DNA from: Rufibacter sp. XAAS-G3-1
Lineage (GTDB): Bacteria > Bacteroidota > Bacteroidia > Cytophagales > Hymenobacteraceae
Reading direction: 5' to 3'
Assembly (NCBI RefSeq): GCF_013623775.1
Contig: NZ_JABFAM010000007.1
Span: 62,001-126,000, forward strand
Length of the DNA: 64,000 bases
The position numbers and the translations under genes were made by a program. Below, in pieces: positions 24,986 to 33,650 of this stretch. The stretch's first letter is position 1. Each line of letters starts with the position of its first letter. Below the pieces are notes generated by a model that saw only the letters and a program-made list of their open reading frames with translations, made no database searches and was not told the origin of the DNA.

Positions 24986-25003
24986 AGGCTGGTGTTTACG
25001 ATG

Positions 25004-25033
25004 TATTCGTAATACTACGAAAATTTCGTAATA
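25004..25033 (-). promoter_or_regulatory. Candidate BlaI operator (TACGAAA-T-TTTCGTA dyad)
   Basis: On the minus strand, TACGAAA-T-TTTCGTA is a perfect 7-bp dyad, and a third half-site ATTACGAA lies immediately downstream. It sits between the M14 gene and the BlaI start and overlaps the expected promoter. Assignment to BlaI is inference from position and symmetry; the sequence differs from the staphylococcal TACA/TGTA operator. Confidence 0.6.
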
Positions 25034-25072
25034 AGATGTGTCTCAGGTCGAATTATTTTTTCACCTAGAAGC

Positions 25073-25105
25073 AAAAGCCTCTTTCTGATGGAGAAAGAGG
25101 CTTTT
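25073..25105 (-). terminator. Terminator downstream of the M14 carboxypeptidase gene
   Basis: AAAAGCCTCTTTCT-gatg-GAGAAAGAGGCTTTT is a near-perfect hairpin, followed on the minus strand by a T-rich run. A second GC-rich hairpin, CCCTCGCTCGC-gggac-GCGAGCGAGGG, lies at 25147-25173, and a diverged A-palindrome at 25211-25244. Confidence 0.75.
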
Positions 25106-25210
25106 GAGATGTAGTTTTCTTTCTAAACCTAGAGAAGGAATGATTTCCCTCGCTCGCGGGACGCGAGCGAGGGCTCTGTTTCAGACTACCATTATTATCC
25201 AGAAATGTCT

Positions 25211-25244
25211 CTTTTAACCTGTTTTTAAGAAATCAGCCCTATAA
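25211..25244. repeat. A-palindrome after the M14 gene
   Basis: CTTTTAACCTGTTTTT / AGAAATCAGCCCTATAAC is a weak copy ending eight bases before the M14 stop codon. Confidence 0.45.
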
Positions 25245-25251
25245 CATGAGC

Positions 25252-27003
25252 TTACTGAATGGGTAAAGCTCCGCCTTGCCAGCGGGCCACCGGGTACCGC
25301 TGGTGCGTGTTCTCGTAATGCGGGGTGTTCCGGTAGATGAAGTTGAGTTGAGCCTGGGCGCTTTTTGCCAGGCTAGGGTCTTTGGCTTTGGCTTCCTCCA
25401 GAGCCGCTCTTAATTTAGGGTCTTGTTTCAGGTACTGGGCCGCCAAGTCTTCAAACACGTAAGCCGAAAAATGCTCTTTCTGACCCAGCACAGAGTCAAA
25501 GAAGTTCCAGGCGAAATACGAGTCGGGCGCTTGGGGCTCTAATACCTCTACCAAAAAGCGGTTGCTGACCTGGTTTAAATACACCACGTAATCACCGGCG
25601 AAATACTGGATGGGCTGCTGCACTTTCCTGACTTGTACCTCACTGTGCAGGTAATGGCCTTCATACGGACGCGGGGCGGTTTTGTAGTCGCTGATGTAGT
25701 AGGTCTCGGGGGTGAGGACGGTGTCTTTGCTCAGGCGTTTCAGTTCTACCTGGTTTTGCTGCAGCCGTTCAATGACCTCGCTCCAGGCTTGCGGAATGAG
25801 ATAGGCTACCGGTTTGGTAACTGTAAGCGTAGGGCGGAAGGTGTCAAAGAACTTCACGGGCCGGGTGAACGGCGCTTTGCGGTCATAGTACAGCCGCTGC
25901 TGGCCGCTCACCTGGCTGGGTTTGTATTTGGCCTCGTAACCCTTGAATTGGATGGTTTCTACCTGCGTGGTATCCGGGGCCCAGTTCAAAACAAATTCCT
26001 GTTGGGTTTGCAGAGCGGCGCGGTCTTTCTGGCGGGCGGCCTGAATGGCTTTGCCGTTTTTGGCGGTGTAGTCCAGGAACTCCAGCATAAGGTCATAGGT
26101 AGACTCTACCCGTTTGTCAAATGGTTTGAGCATGTGCGTCTCGGGGATGAAGCCCAGCGTCTGAAATAGTGTAGTGTACCCAGAGGCGTAGCGGGGCAAA
26201 TCGGCGAAGCCGAAGATGCCGGTCTCCGGAGTTTCGCCGCGGGAGTTCACGTAGGGCACCAGCGGCCATTTGCGTTTCTCCATGCCCTTGTACAGCGCCG
26301 GAATCATCTGCTGTTTCAATAAAGTGCCCAACGCGCCGCCCAGTTTGTTGTGCTGCGTGGGAATGAGCGTCATGGTGTACTGGTAATCGGCGCCGTTGCT
26401 GGTGTGGTTGTCCACGAACACCTCGGGATCCCAAGTCCGGAAGATGGTGGCGAAGGCCTTGGCGTTCTTAGAGTCTTCCTTGATGAAGTCGCGGTTGAGA
26501 TCCAGGTTGCGGGCATTGCCTCTAAAGCCGTAACTCTCCGGCCCGTTCTGGTTGGTGCGGGTGTGGCTGTTTCGGTTAAGCGCTCCGCCGATATTGTACA
26601 CGGGAATAATCACCAGCACCACGTTGTCTAGTTGCGCGCGCAGTTTCTTGTTCTGCACCAAGTCGCGCGTGAGCATCATGGTGGCGTCTATGCCCTCGGG
26701 CTCACCCGGATGGATGCCGTTCTGCACCAGCAATACCGTTTTGCCTTTGCGGTGGAGGGAAGCCGGGTCAAAATCACCATCGGTGGAAATGACCACCGTG
26801 TGCAGCGGTTTTCCGGCATCGGTCATGCCCACGGGTGTCATCTTGATTTCTGGATACGCCTGGTCTAAGCGCTGATAGTAGTCAATGCACTCGTAGTAAG
26901 TGGCGGTCTGGTGGCGGTTACTTTTCTCGTAAGGTGTCTGCCAGTCTGGCGCGGGAGAAGTAAGAAAAAGGGTACCTAGGGTAGAGAGGAGGGTCAGGAG
27001 CAT
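25252..27003 (-). CDS. M14-family zinc carboxypeptidase, secreted
   Basis: 583 residues with an N-terminal signal-like segment (MLLTLLSTLGTLFLTS). Zinc ligands are H98 and E101 in NGIHPGEPEGID and H200 in VDNHTSNGADYQ, giving the HxxE...H set of M14 peptidases. RGNARNLDLNRDF carries the substrate-carboxylate-binding Arg region. The C-terminal ~250 residues form an additional beta-rich part typical of long Bacteroidota members. It probably acts in the periplasm or outside the cell on peptides; substrate unknown. Confidence 0.9.
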   Translation of the reverse strand: MLLTLLSTLGTLFLTSPAPDWQTPYEKSNRHQTATYYECIDYYQRLDQAYPEIKMTPVGMTDAGKPLHTVVISTDGDFDPASLHRKGKTVLLVQNGIHPGEPEGIDATMMLTRDLVQNKKLRAQLDNVVLVIIPVYNIGGALNRNSHTRTNQNGPESYGFRGNARNLDLNRDFIKEDSKNAKAFATIFRTWDPEVFVDNHTSNGADYQYTMTLIPTQHNKLGGALGTLLKQQMIPALYKGMEKRKWPLVPYVNSRGETPETGIFGFADLPRYASGYTTLFQTLGFIPETHMLKPFDKRVESTYDLMLEFLDYTAKNGKAIQAARQKDRAALQTQQEFVLNWAPDTTQVETIQFKGYEAKYKPSQVSGQQRLYYDRKAPFTRPVKFFDTFRPTLTVTKPVAYLIPQAWSEVIERLQQNQVELKRLSKDTVLTPETYYISDYKTAPRPYEGHYLHSEVQVRKVQQPIQYFAGDYVVYLNQVSNRFLVEVLEPQAPDSYFAWNFFDSVLGQKEHFSAYVFEDLAAQYLKQDPKLRAALEEAKAKDPSLAKSAQAQLNFIYRNTPHYENTHQRYPVARWQGGALPIQ

Positions 27004-27657
27004 GGGTGCGAGCTAAATAAAGAAGTAATGTTAGGGAATCTGCAGGAAAAAAGGAAAATCAATCCGCCCGCCTCTGTTAAAGAAAAGCCCGAAACCCAAA
27101 AACTGCGGGTAGGAATTAACTTGAAAGTAGCTGCTATCTGGCATTCTACTTTCCCCCTGTTTTTCTGAAAAGAGGCTATAATCACCACAAAAGGCATCAC
27201 TTCATACCTGACGTCACGCCCTCTTGCCGGTGGTTCCCGGCGAGTCTGGAGACTCGCTTCCTCCCATGTCACGAGACGGGAGTCTCGCGCCAGTACTTTC
27301 TAAACCTGTGAGGTCTCCAAGATCACAGGTTTTTGCGTTTCCAGCCTGTTGTCCGCAATACTGCCCGCTCCAAAGACCTCGTAGTGTGCGTAGCTCCTAC
27401 GAGTGTCTGGGCCAATGCCGTTTCTGGCCCGTTTTCCGCAAAACAGCCCCAAAGCGCTGGGGCGAAGGGAGGGTGTCTGCACCCGCAGAAAAGACCAACC
27501 ATAGAAAGCAATGCGTGCCGGAGACAAGGCAGTGCCTGGTCTCTATAGATATCTAATAACTCCGGTTTCCGCGTTTACAGCCTGTTTCCTGCAAAACAGC
27601 CCCGAAACGCATCAGCAAAACTCCCCTCTCCGGATCTCTCTCCCACGGGGAGGGGAG
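27004..27657. repeat. Mosaic repeat island before the 27658 lipoprotein
   Basis: No gene. Order: weak A-like stretch (~27150-27185), B dyad (27226-27294), F palindrome (27302-27332), weak A-like stretch (27335-27365), G module (27367-27420), A-palindrome (27420-27455) abutting G, A-palindrome (27572-27609), then GCATCAGC and an I module to ~27657 (CTCCCCTCTCC...). B-F-A here is the reverse order of A-F-B at 49286 and 55124. Confidence 0.7.
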
Positions 27658-28380
27658 TTAATAAAGCATCACGCCAGATACCAACGTAGAGTTAGGGACG
27701 TCTTTCACCTGCAGATTGGCCCAACGGGTGGATGGGATGCCCCGCATGTCCAGCACGAAACTCATTCTGGAATCCTCAGAGATGGCCACAAAATTGCCTT
27801 CGCCGGTACCCACGCGGGTAATGTTGATGCTTTTCTTCAGGTCTCCCAGGGTGCTGCCAATGCCCAATCCGTTAGAGGTTTTGAAGGCGGGGTTGAGCAC
27901 CGTAATGCGGGATACTTTGCAGGCGGCACCCGCGCATTCCTGCTCCACGCGCAGGTCGGGGCGGTGGCGTTCGCCCAGCACTTCATAGGCCTTGGTGGTG
28001 GTGCCTTCCAGCGTATGGTCTATTTCCCGAAGTTTGTTCTGTCCGTAGGCTTTTCTCAGTTCGTCTATGGACATGCCAATTTTCACGGCCCCCGCCTGTC
28101 CGCTTTGCAGGGTCAGGTTAAAGAGCGGGTTGGCGGTAGAGGGCGGGGTAGAGGCGGTAGAGGTGGCACCGGGCAGCGGCTCTTCAGACATGGGCTCTGA
28201 CGGGGCGGGGGCGGGCATGGAGCCATCGGGGCTTTCCGAAGCGGTTTCCGTGGCATCGGTGGAAATGTCGCCGGCGGCTTCTTCTATCTGGGTGTCGTGG
28301 GCATTGTCTGCCGTAGGGGCGTCTTGCTTGCAGGCGGCCAGCGCCACCAGTGCGCTAAACAAAAGGATGGTCTTTTTCAT
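27658..28380 (-). CDS. Lipoprotein of unknown function with low-complexity linker
   Basis: 240 residues. The lipobox is LAAC with Cys17. Residues ~18-85 are a Ser/Thr/Pro/Glu/Asp-rich linker. The folded part starts at FNLTLQSGQAGAVKIGMSIDELRKAYG, resembling the repeated 'G-M-s-i-d-e-l-r-k-a-Y' motif of small Bacteroidota lipoproteins; a second copy is GIGSTLGDLKKSINI. Two Cys (VEQECAGAACKVS) may form a disulfide. It probably sits in the periplasm or on the outer membrane. I do not recognise a named family with confidence. The promoter region lies between it and the divergent surE. Confidence 0.78.
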   Translation of the reverse strand: MKKTILLFSALVALAACKQDAPTADNAHDTQIEEAAGDISTDATETASESPDGSMPAPAPSEPMSEEPLPGATSTASTPPSTANPLFNLTLQSGQAGAVKIGMSIDELRKAYGQNKLREIDHTLEGTTTKAYEVLGERHRPDLRVEQECAGAACKVSRITVLNPAFKTSNGLGIGSTLGDLKKSINITRVGTGEGNFVAISEDSRMSFVLDMRGIPSTRWANLQVKDVPNSTLVSGVMLY

Positions 28381-28514
28381 GGGCTTAGCGGTTTTAGAAC
28401 GGCATAGGTACTGCTTCTTCCCGCATAACGCAAGCCGTGGTTTGAAGTTGCTCCAATTCTATTTGACAATGGCGCGTATACAACCTAATTTGGCTTTAAA
28501 CTTTTGAACGGATT

Positions 28515-29348
28515 ATGGCGAAGAAGCCCTTGATTTTAGTGTCTAACGACGATGGTATCACCGCGCCCGGTATTCATACGCTGGTGAAGGTGATGCAGAG
28601 AATAGGTGAGGTAGTGGTGGTGGCCCCAGACGGGCCGCAATCTGGCATGGGGCACGCCATCACCATCGGGAATACGCTGCGGTTGGACAGGTCGCTGGCC
28701 TTTGACACGGTGGAATCATACGAGTGCTCCGGCACGCCCGCCGATTGCGTGAAACTGGCCAAACACCATGTGCTCAAAGACCGCAAACCAGATTTGGTGG
28801 TGAGCGGCATCAACCACGGCTCCAATTCCAGCATCAGCGTGCTGTATTCCGGCACCATGTCGGCGGCCATTGAGGCGGCCATAGAGGGACTGCCCGCCAT
28901 CGGGTTCTCGCTCTGTGACTACGGCCATGACATTGATTTCTCCCACACCGAAGAATACGTAGAGTTGATTACCCGTCAGGCCCTGGAGCATGGTATTCCG
29001 GCCGGAGTAGCCCTGAACGTGAACTTCCCTAAAAAATCTGACACGCCCATTGCCGGCATAAAGGTGTGCCGCCAAGCCCGCGCCAAGTGGGAAGAGGAAT
29101 TTGACGAACGCAAAGATCCCCGCGGCCGCACCTACTTCTGGCTCACCGGCAATTTCGTGAACCATGACAAAGGCGAGGACACCGATGAGGCGGCCCTGGC
29201 CCAGAATTACGTATCTGTAGTGCCCTGCCAGTTTGATATGACCGCCAACTACGCCATGAGCCTGCTGAACAACGACTGGAACCTGAACCCGGGTGTGAAA
29301 CCACCCGTCGGCACCAAAACCTTAGAAAGCGGAATAGCCGAGGGGTAA
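28515..29348 (+). CDS. surE: SurE 5'/3'-nucleotidase (survival protein)
   Basis: 277 residues. The N-terminal metal site is VSNDDGITAPGI (D12, D13), followed by VVVAPDGPQSGMGHAIT, ECSGTPADCVKLA and VSGINHGSNSSISVLYSGTMSAAIEA, the SurE signature. The family dephosphorylates nucleoside 5'- and 3'-monophosphates with a divalent metal. The length is slightly above the ~250 average because of a C-terminal tail. Single gene; ends at a bidirectional hairpin shared with the convergent PorT-like gene. Confidence 0.95.
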   Translation: MAKKPLILVSNDDGITAPGIHTLVKVMQRIGEVVVVAPDGPQSGMGHAITIGNTLRLDRSLAFDTVESYECSGTPADCVKLAKHHVLKDRKPDLVVSGINHGSNSSISVLYSGTMSAAIEAAIEGLPAIGFSLCDYGHDIDFSHTEEYVELITRQALEHGIPAGVALNVNFPKKSDTPIAGIKVCRQARAKWEEEFDERKDPRGRTYFWLTGNFVNHDKGEDTDEAALAQNYVSVVPCQFDMTANYAMSLLNNDWNLNPGVKPPVGTKTLESGIAEG

Positions 29349-29351
29349 GTT

Positions 29352-29387
29352 GTTTTCCCCTTGTTTTTGCCAAAACAGCCCGAAAAC
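29352..29387. repeat. A-palindrome directly after surE
   Basis: GTTTTCCCCTTGTTTTT / CCAAAACAGCCCGAAAAC starts 4 bases after the surE stop. Its 3' arm is also the 5' arm of the next terminator hairpin, giving two mutually exclusive folds. Confidence 0.65.
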
Positions 29388-29408
29388 GCAAGTCATTTTC
29401 GGGCTGTT
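29374..29408. terminator. Bidirectional terminator between surE and the PorT-like gene
   Basis: AACAGCCCGAAAA / TTTTCGGGCTGTT is a 13-bp perfect stem with a 9-base loop between convergent genes. Its left arm overlaps the right arm of the A-palindrome 29352-29387. Confidence 0.8.
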
Positions 29409-29428
29409 ATATTGGCTTTGCTAAAGCT

Positions 29429-30154
29429 TTAAAAAAGAGAAGTGTTCAACGGGAAAGCATACCCAACTGAGAAACTAAGTACTCTGCTTTTATGGTCGGC
29501 TTCTAAGGGAATATCCGCCACGAAGGGTTCTTCTTCAGGAAGGGTAATGTTTATGGTAGTAGTATGAGCCTTATGAAGGGGTGTTAATCCCAAACTATAG
29601 CGGGCATCTAGAAATAAAGTGCCACGCCCTATTGCCCTCCCTAAGCCCAAACCAGCCTGAGCACTAAGTTCCAGTCTATTACTATGGGTGAAATCAGTGT
29701 TTTCCTCAAGATTGCCTGATGTATGCTTTCCGGCAACTGCGTACCCAATAGCTGGGCCAGCATTCCCGTATCCAAGCCATTTTCCTTTTGTCAGGGTCGC
29801 TTTCACAAGAATAGGAATCTCTACATAGGTTAGGGTTCTGCTGGTCTTATGAAACCAAACGTCTGCTTCTACAGGGTAAGGGATAGTGAAATAGCTTTGA
29901 GAAGTATACTTCTTTTGCATGTATATGAGTTCGGGCTGAACTGATAACCACGGCAGTTTGGAAAAGGGCTGATTAAGGGCTACTCCTGCCATGATGCCCG
30001 GTTCATTGAACTTCTTTGTTTTGTTGCCAAACGTGTTCACTAGTTTATAGTCGCTGAAACTTAGGCCAGCTTTAGGAATAAGGGTAGCCTGTGCCGTGGC
30101 GCCGCCAATAGTGAGTGCTAGATAAAGTAAAAGGAGGGTAAATCTTTTGTTCAT
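29429..30154 (-). CDS. PorT-family outer-membrane beta-barrel protein
   Basis: 241 residues. A signal peptide (MNKRFTLLLLYLALTIGGATAQ) is followed by ATLIPKAGLSFSDYKL and alternating amphipathic strands (WLSVQPELIYMQKKY, LTYVEIPILVKATL, FLDARYSLGLTPLH), ending with SFSVGYAFPL. This is the pattern of the small Bacteroidota PorT-like barrels (outer_membrane beta-barrel, DUF-type). PorT itself is a T9SS component, but this is a broad family and a T9SS role should not be assumed. A hairpin terminator lies on each side. Confidence 0.82.
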   Translation of the reverse strand: MNKRFTLLLLYLALTIGGATAQATLIPKAGLSFSDYKLVNTFGNKTKKFNEPGIMAGVALNQPFSKLPWLSVQPELIYMQKKYTSQSYFTIPYPVEADVWFHKTSRTLTYVEIPILVKATLTKGKWLGYGNAGPAIGYAVAGKHTSGNLEENTDFTHSNRLELSAQAGLGLGRAIGRGTLFLDARYSLGLTPLHKAHTTTINITLPEEEPFVADIPLEADHKSRVLSFSVGYAFPLNTSLF

Positions 30155-30200
30155 AAAGTAAGGTAGGGTGGGCTCTCGCAGATGTTTAGCGGCGGTTCTA

Positions 30201-30236
30201 AAGAAAAGCCCTTCTGGTTAGGGAAGGGCTTTTCTT
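30201..30236 (-). terminator. Terminator downstream of the 98-residue protein gene
   Basis: AAGAAAAGCCCTT / AAGGGCTTTTCTT hairpin, 107 bases beyond the stop on the minus strand, between two minus-strand genes. An A-palindrome (30255-30290) lies closer to the gene. Confidence 0.65.
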
Positions 30237-30254
30237 ATGTTGCTTCTATTGGTG

Positions 30255-30290
30255 GTTTTAAGGCTGTTTTCCTAAAAGCCTCCTATAAAC
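30255..30290. repeat. A-palindrome between the PorT-like and 98-residue genes
   Basis: GTTTTAAGGCTGTTTT-CC-TAAAAGCCTCCTATAAAC is a moderately diverged copy. Confidence 0.55.
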
Positions 30291-30342
30291 CAACTTCCAT
30301 TGAAATTGATGCGCAAGAATGGCAAGTAAAAACCGAAATGAA

Positions 30343-30639
30343 CTACGCCTGAAAAGCGATTTTCTTCTTGTCAAAGTTCTGGATGGGGCCGTACTGGGCT
30401 TTCTTGATGGTGATGCCAGCTATTCTTAACTGTACTTCTACCGGAGCCAGCTTTCTTGTAAATTCAGAAGAAACCACTTTGCCGTAGAATGCTTTCGCTT
30501 CTTTAGAGGCACCTTTGTCAAAGGAGTGGGTAGATAACTTTTTAGTGATGGGTAAACCAGGAATAATCTGGTAAGTGGTGCAAACTACCTGGTAAGACGG
30601 CAGGAAAGGAGTAATCGCTTTTTTAAGTAAACGTTTCAT
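30343..30639 (-). CDS. Small protein of unknown function
   Basis: 98 residues, basic: MKRLLKKAITPFLPSYQVVCTTYQIIP ... SFDKGASKEAKAFYGKVV ... APVEVQLRIAGITIKKAQYG. It has an ATG start, about 130 bases of AT-rich upstream DNA, and a terminator downstream, which support a real gene. There is no signal peptide or membrane segment. The pattern 'K-E-A-x-x-F-Y-x-x-V' followed by a beta-rich half is compatible with a small cytoplasmic alpha/beta protein. I do not recognise the family. Confidence 0.55.
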   Translation of the reverse strand: MKRLLKKAITPFLPSYQVVCTTYQIIPGLPITKKLSTHSFDKGASKEAKAFYGKVVSSEFTRKLAPVEVQLRIAGITIKKAQYGPIQNFDKKKIAFQA

Positions 30640-31370
30640 CTTATAGTTATATTTTTAGAATGGTTTTGCTGGAATTGTAGCAAATATATCCATTATTTGG
30701 TTATCTCTAAGTAAAACATACTTCATGTGAAAAAAAATAATTTCATTTGTGGTGAACATAAAATAGTGAAATAAACTAAAAGGAAAGGCAGTGTCACTCT
30801 TCGAGCTTGCTATTTGCCAATAAAGTGACGGGAAGAAGTTGTCTGGGCTGAAAGTGATTGAGCTAAAAACAGCATTATACCGCTATAGAGCGAGTGGTGC
30901 GCCTTTGGAGGAGATGGTGGAGCGCCAGAGCTTACTTCTGCCCTTCCCAGGCTAATCTTGTAAAGATAGTCCTAGCACTCTTGCTATGACTGCAAAAAGT
31001 CACGGAAGTAAATCCGCACCATAGTAAGTCCAATTAAAAATAACAAGAGCTCACCTGCAAACCTCTGCTACTTTCCCCCGTTCCAGTCTTCCCCGAGCGC
31101 GCCTCGCTTTTGGCCATAGATAAGCAAAACTAAGAGAGACAAACGGCTCAGGCCGAAAGGGCAGTGCGAGAGGGGAAGACGGGGCCCCGCGGCCGTGAGC
31201 GCATACCGCCAGAGATGAAGCAATACAGCACTTGCACCCCCGCAGGGAACGGACAAGCCAAGGGAACAGCAAACCGCGTGCACCTGCCAAACTCTCCAAA
31301 GAAGCCAGATGCAACCCCAAAAAAGAGCAGATTCCTTTCTTGTTGTTTTCAGCCTGATTTCCCGAAAATA
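30640..31370. repeat. Gene-free region with C element copy 2 and D module
   Basis: 30640-30990 is AT-rich and shows no gene or module. A D end module (minus orientation) is at about 30998-31029. The stretch 31030-31070 (ccaattaaaaataacaagagctcacctgcaaacc) is shared in reverse with the DNA after the C copy at 62735. C element copy 2 (minus) spans 31071-31283, and an A-palindrome is at 31345-31380. Confidence 0.65.
31071..31283 (-). repeat. C element copy 2
   Basis: Same landmarks as the 4685-4899 copy, on the minus strand. Together with its flanking D module it matches the copy at 62735-63064 over about 300 bp, so D appears to be one end of a larger unit. Confidence 0.75.
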
Positions 31371-31379
31371 GCCCTAAAA

Positions 31380-31416
31380 CAGAACTGCCCCTGAGCTAAG
31401 ACCAGGGGCAGTTCTG
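31380..31416 (-). terminator. Terminator of the S8 protease gene
   Basis: CAGAACTGCCCCTG / CAGGGGCAGTTCTG is a perfect 14-bp stem with a 9-base loop, 29 bases beyond the stop. Its outer arm overlaps the end of the A-palindrome 31345-31380. Confidence 0.75.
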
Positions 31417-31444
31417 AAGAATGTTATCGAGAAAAAGGGGAAGG

Positions 31445-33115
31445 TTAGCTTTTGCTTTTCTTCTGGGAAACGGTTTTCTCGGCTAATACCAAGGCATTGT
31501 ACGCATTCACAATTCCGCCGGTGCTGGACAGATCCGTGAATTTCGCTTTATTACGGGATGATTCACCTCCCGAACTCGGATAGAGCACGGTTTCTTTGGG
31601 GTACACCGTAGCCGATTTCAGGATGATTTCTTTCAACTCGGCCGCCGTTAGCTCAGGGTAATGCGACCACACCAACGCCGCCACGCCGCTCACCACGGGA
31701 CTCGAAAAGCTGGTGCCATCCATTTTGCCATACTTGTTTTCCGGGGCCAGAGAAACGATGTCTACACCCGGCGCGAAAAGGTCTACCGTCTGCTTGCCGT
31801 AGTTGGAGAACACGCCCACAATATCTTTGCCCAGCATTCTGGACGAGGCACCCACTTCAATCCAGGTTTTGATCTGGCTTCCGTCATTCAAAACTCTGCT
31901 GGGGTAATGCGTCACTTTGTCGTTGTCGGTGGCTTCGTTTCCGGCGGCGTGCACCAGCAACACGTTCTTAGACTCAGCGTATTTCACGGCCTCATCCACA
32001 AACGATTTCTGCGGCGAGAAGCTCTTCCCGAAGCTCATGTTGATGATGTTGGCACCGTTGTCTACCGCGTAGCGGATGGCCAGCGCGATGTCTTTATCGC
32101 GCTCGTCGCCCTCGGGCACGGCCCGCAAGGCCATGATCTGCACATCTTCGGCAATGCCGTCAATGCCCAGGTTGTTCCCGCGCAGGCCGGCAATCAAGCC
32201 AGACACCGGGGTGCCGTGGGTTGGTCTGGGGCCAACTACATCGCTGTTGCCGTATTGGGTATCAGTAATAGATTCTGGGTTGTCTGCGATGACGGCCCTC
32301 GGGTTGAATTCCAGGTTCAGGTGCTTCTCCAGGAACGTATCTGTATGCTCTTTGTATTTGAGGAACGACTCTACCGTCAGCCCTTGGCTGTACCTGCTGA
32401 TTAACCAGGCGCGCGCATTCATCACGTTCTGGTCTGGGGTGGAGATGCGCTGCACGTCTTGCAGCGTGTATTCTTTGGTTTGCAGATGTGTGGCCAGTAC
32501 GTTCTGTACCCGAACCAGGACTTCCTCAAAAGCGGCGAGGGTTTGCTTGGTTTCCTTGTATTTGGCCAATTCTTTGTCATAGGCCTGTTTGGCCAGCAGG
32601 TACGTTTTGTATTCGGGTTGCTGGGCCAGCGGTACTTCTTTGATAGAAGAAACGTTCTGGTAGGCCGGGGCCAGTTTTCTTAGCAGCCGTACGTATTCAT
32701 AGGTTTCGTACCGTATGTTCTCGCCTTTGGCGTTGCCCAGGAAACCCCAGCCGTGCATATCGTCTACGTACCCGTTCTGGTCATCGTCCTGGCCGTTGCC
32801 CGCTACTTCCTTTTGGTTAGTCCAGATCTTGCCTTTCAGGTCTTCGTGGAAAATATCTATCCCGCTGTCAATCACCGCCACCACAATGGTTTTCTTGGTT
32901 TTTTTGTTGGCTAGCAGCTCTTTGTACGCTTTGTTCACACTTATGCCCTGGATTCTGTCCTGTGTAGGATCCAGGTTGTGCCAGTTCACGTACGTCTGGT
33001 CTAACTCTGCAACGGAGGCTACCGGATCATCTTGCGCCAGTACCGGGAACATAGAAAAGCCAGCCAGGAGCAGGCTGGCCGAGGCTCTTTGTATCGTTTT
33101 CTTAAGAATAGTCAT
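31445..33115 (-). CDS. S8 family serine peptidase (subtilase) with long insertion
   Basis: 556 residues with signal peptide (...LLLAGFSMFPVLAQ). The catalytic triad is D83 in VAVIDSGID, H300 in PTHGTPVSGL and S469 in DGTSFSSPVVSG; the oxyanion Asn is N392 in HAAGNE. The Asp-His spacing of about 217 residues is far longer than the usual ~35-60. The insertion (about 130-285) is charged and mainly helical (KQAYDKELAKYKETKQTLAAFEEVL), coiled-coil-like. NGQDDDQNGYVDDMHGW is a family-typical Ca-binding-like segment. A short Lys/Ser tail ends the protein with no T9SS sorting domain, so it is probably periplasmic or outer-membrane associated. Confidence 0.93.
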   Translation of the reverse strand: MTILKKTIQRASASLLLAGFSMFPVLAQDDPVASVAELDQTYVNWHNLDPTQDRIQGISVNKAYKELLANKKTKKTIVVAVIDSGIDIFHEDLKGKIWTNQKEVAGNGQDDDQNGYVDDMHGWGFLGNAKGENIRYETYEYVRLLRKLAPAYQNVSSIKEVPLAQQPEYKTYLLAKQAYDKELAKYKETKQTLAAFEEVLVRVQNVLATHLQTKEYTLQDVQRISTPDQNVMNARAWLISRYSQGLTVESFLKYKEHTDTFLEKHLNLEFNPRAVIADNPESITDTQYGNSDVVGPRPTHGTPVSGLIAGLRGNNLGIDGIAEDVQIMALRAVPEGDERDKDIALAIRYAVDNGANIINMSFGKSFSPQKSFVDEAVKYAESKNVLLVHAAGNEATDNDKVTHYPSRVLNDGSQIKTWIEVGASSRMLGKDIVGVFSNYGKQTVDLFAPGVDIVSLAPENKYGKMDGTSFSSPVVSGVAALVWSHYPELTAAELKEIILKSATVYPKETVLYPSSGGESSRNKAKFTDLSSTGGIVNAYNALVLAEKTVSQKKSKS

Positions 33116-33435
33116 AGTTGCAAAACGGCAAAAACCATTCCAAGCGTATGTATTGGGAAGGGTGTGCCTTGAAGGAAAGGTTCTTTTTTGAAAAGGTACA
33201 CATTTTTCATAAATCCCATGTCTCTGGCAGGTTCTTTCTTTTGGGGCTACGGTTTTAAGGCTGATTTTAGAAAAGAAGGGTCAAAATGCCTGAGCGGGCA
33301 AACAGCAGAGAATAAGTAGCCGGTGGCGATTAGGGTGTGTTTTCTATCGTCTTGGAAAGATCTTGTACCCCTATTGGTTCCTTTCTGAACCTTGGCTTCT
33401 GCGCTTTAACTGGCTTCTATTGAGAGATTGGTAGG

Positions 33436-33650
33436 TATGCACATTTCTGCTGTTCCCTTGGCTTTTCTGCTTTTTACGTGGGTGCAAGTGCTGTATTGTT
33501 TCATTTCTGGCGGTATGCGCTCACGGCCGCGGGGCCCCGTCTTCCCCTCCCGCACTGCCCTTTCGGCCTGAGAAGATATTCGCTCTTAGTTTCTGTTTAT
33601 CTATGGCCAAAAGCGAGGCGCGCTCGGGGAAGACTGGAACTGGGGAAAGG
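33436..33650 (+). repeat. C element copy 3
   Basis: Plus-strand copy: TGTTCCCTTGGC, GTGGGTGCAAGTGCTG, GTATGCGCTCACGGCC, CCGTCTTCCCC, GGCCAAAAGCGAGGCGCGCTC, AGACTGGAACTGGGG. It is not followed by the K-G-A modules seen at copies 5 and 6. Confidence 0.75.

Noticed and set aside
29429-30154. PorT itself (T9SS core component)
   Set aside because: Only general beta-barrel features are seen; the family is large, and no other T9SS core gene is adjacent.
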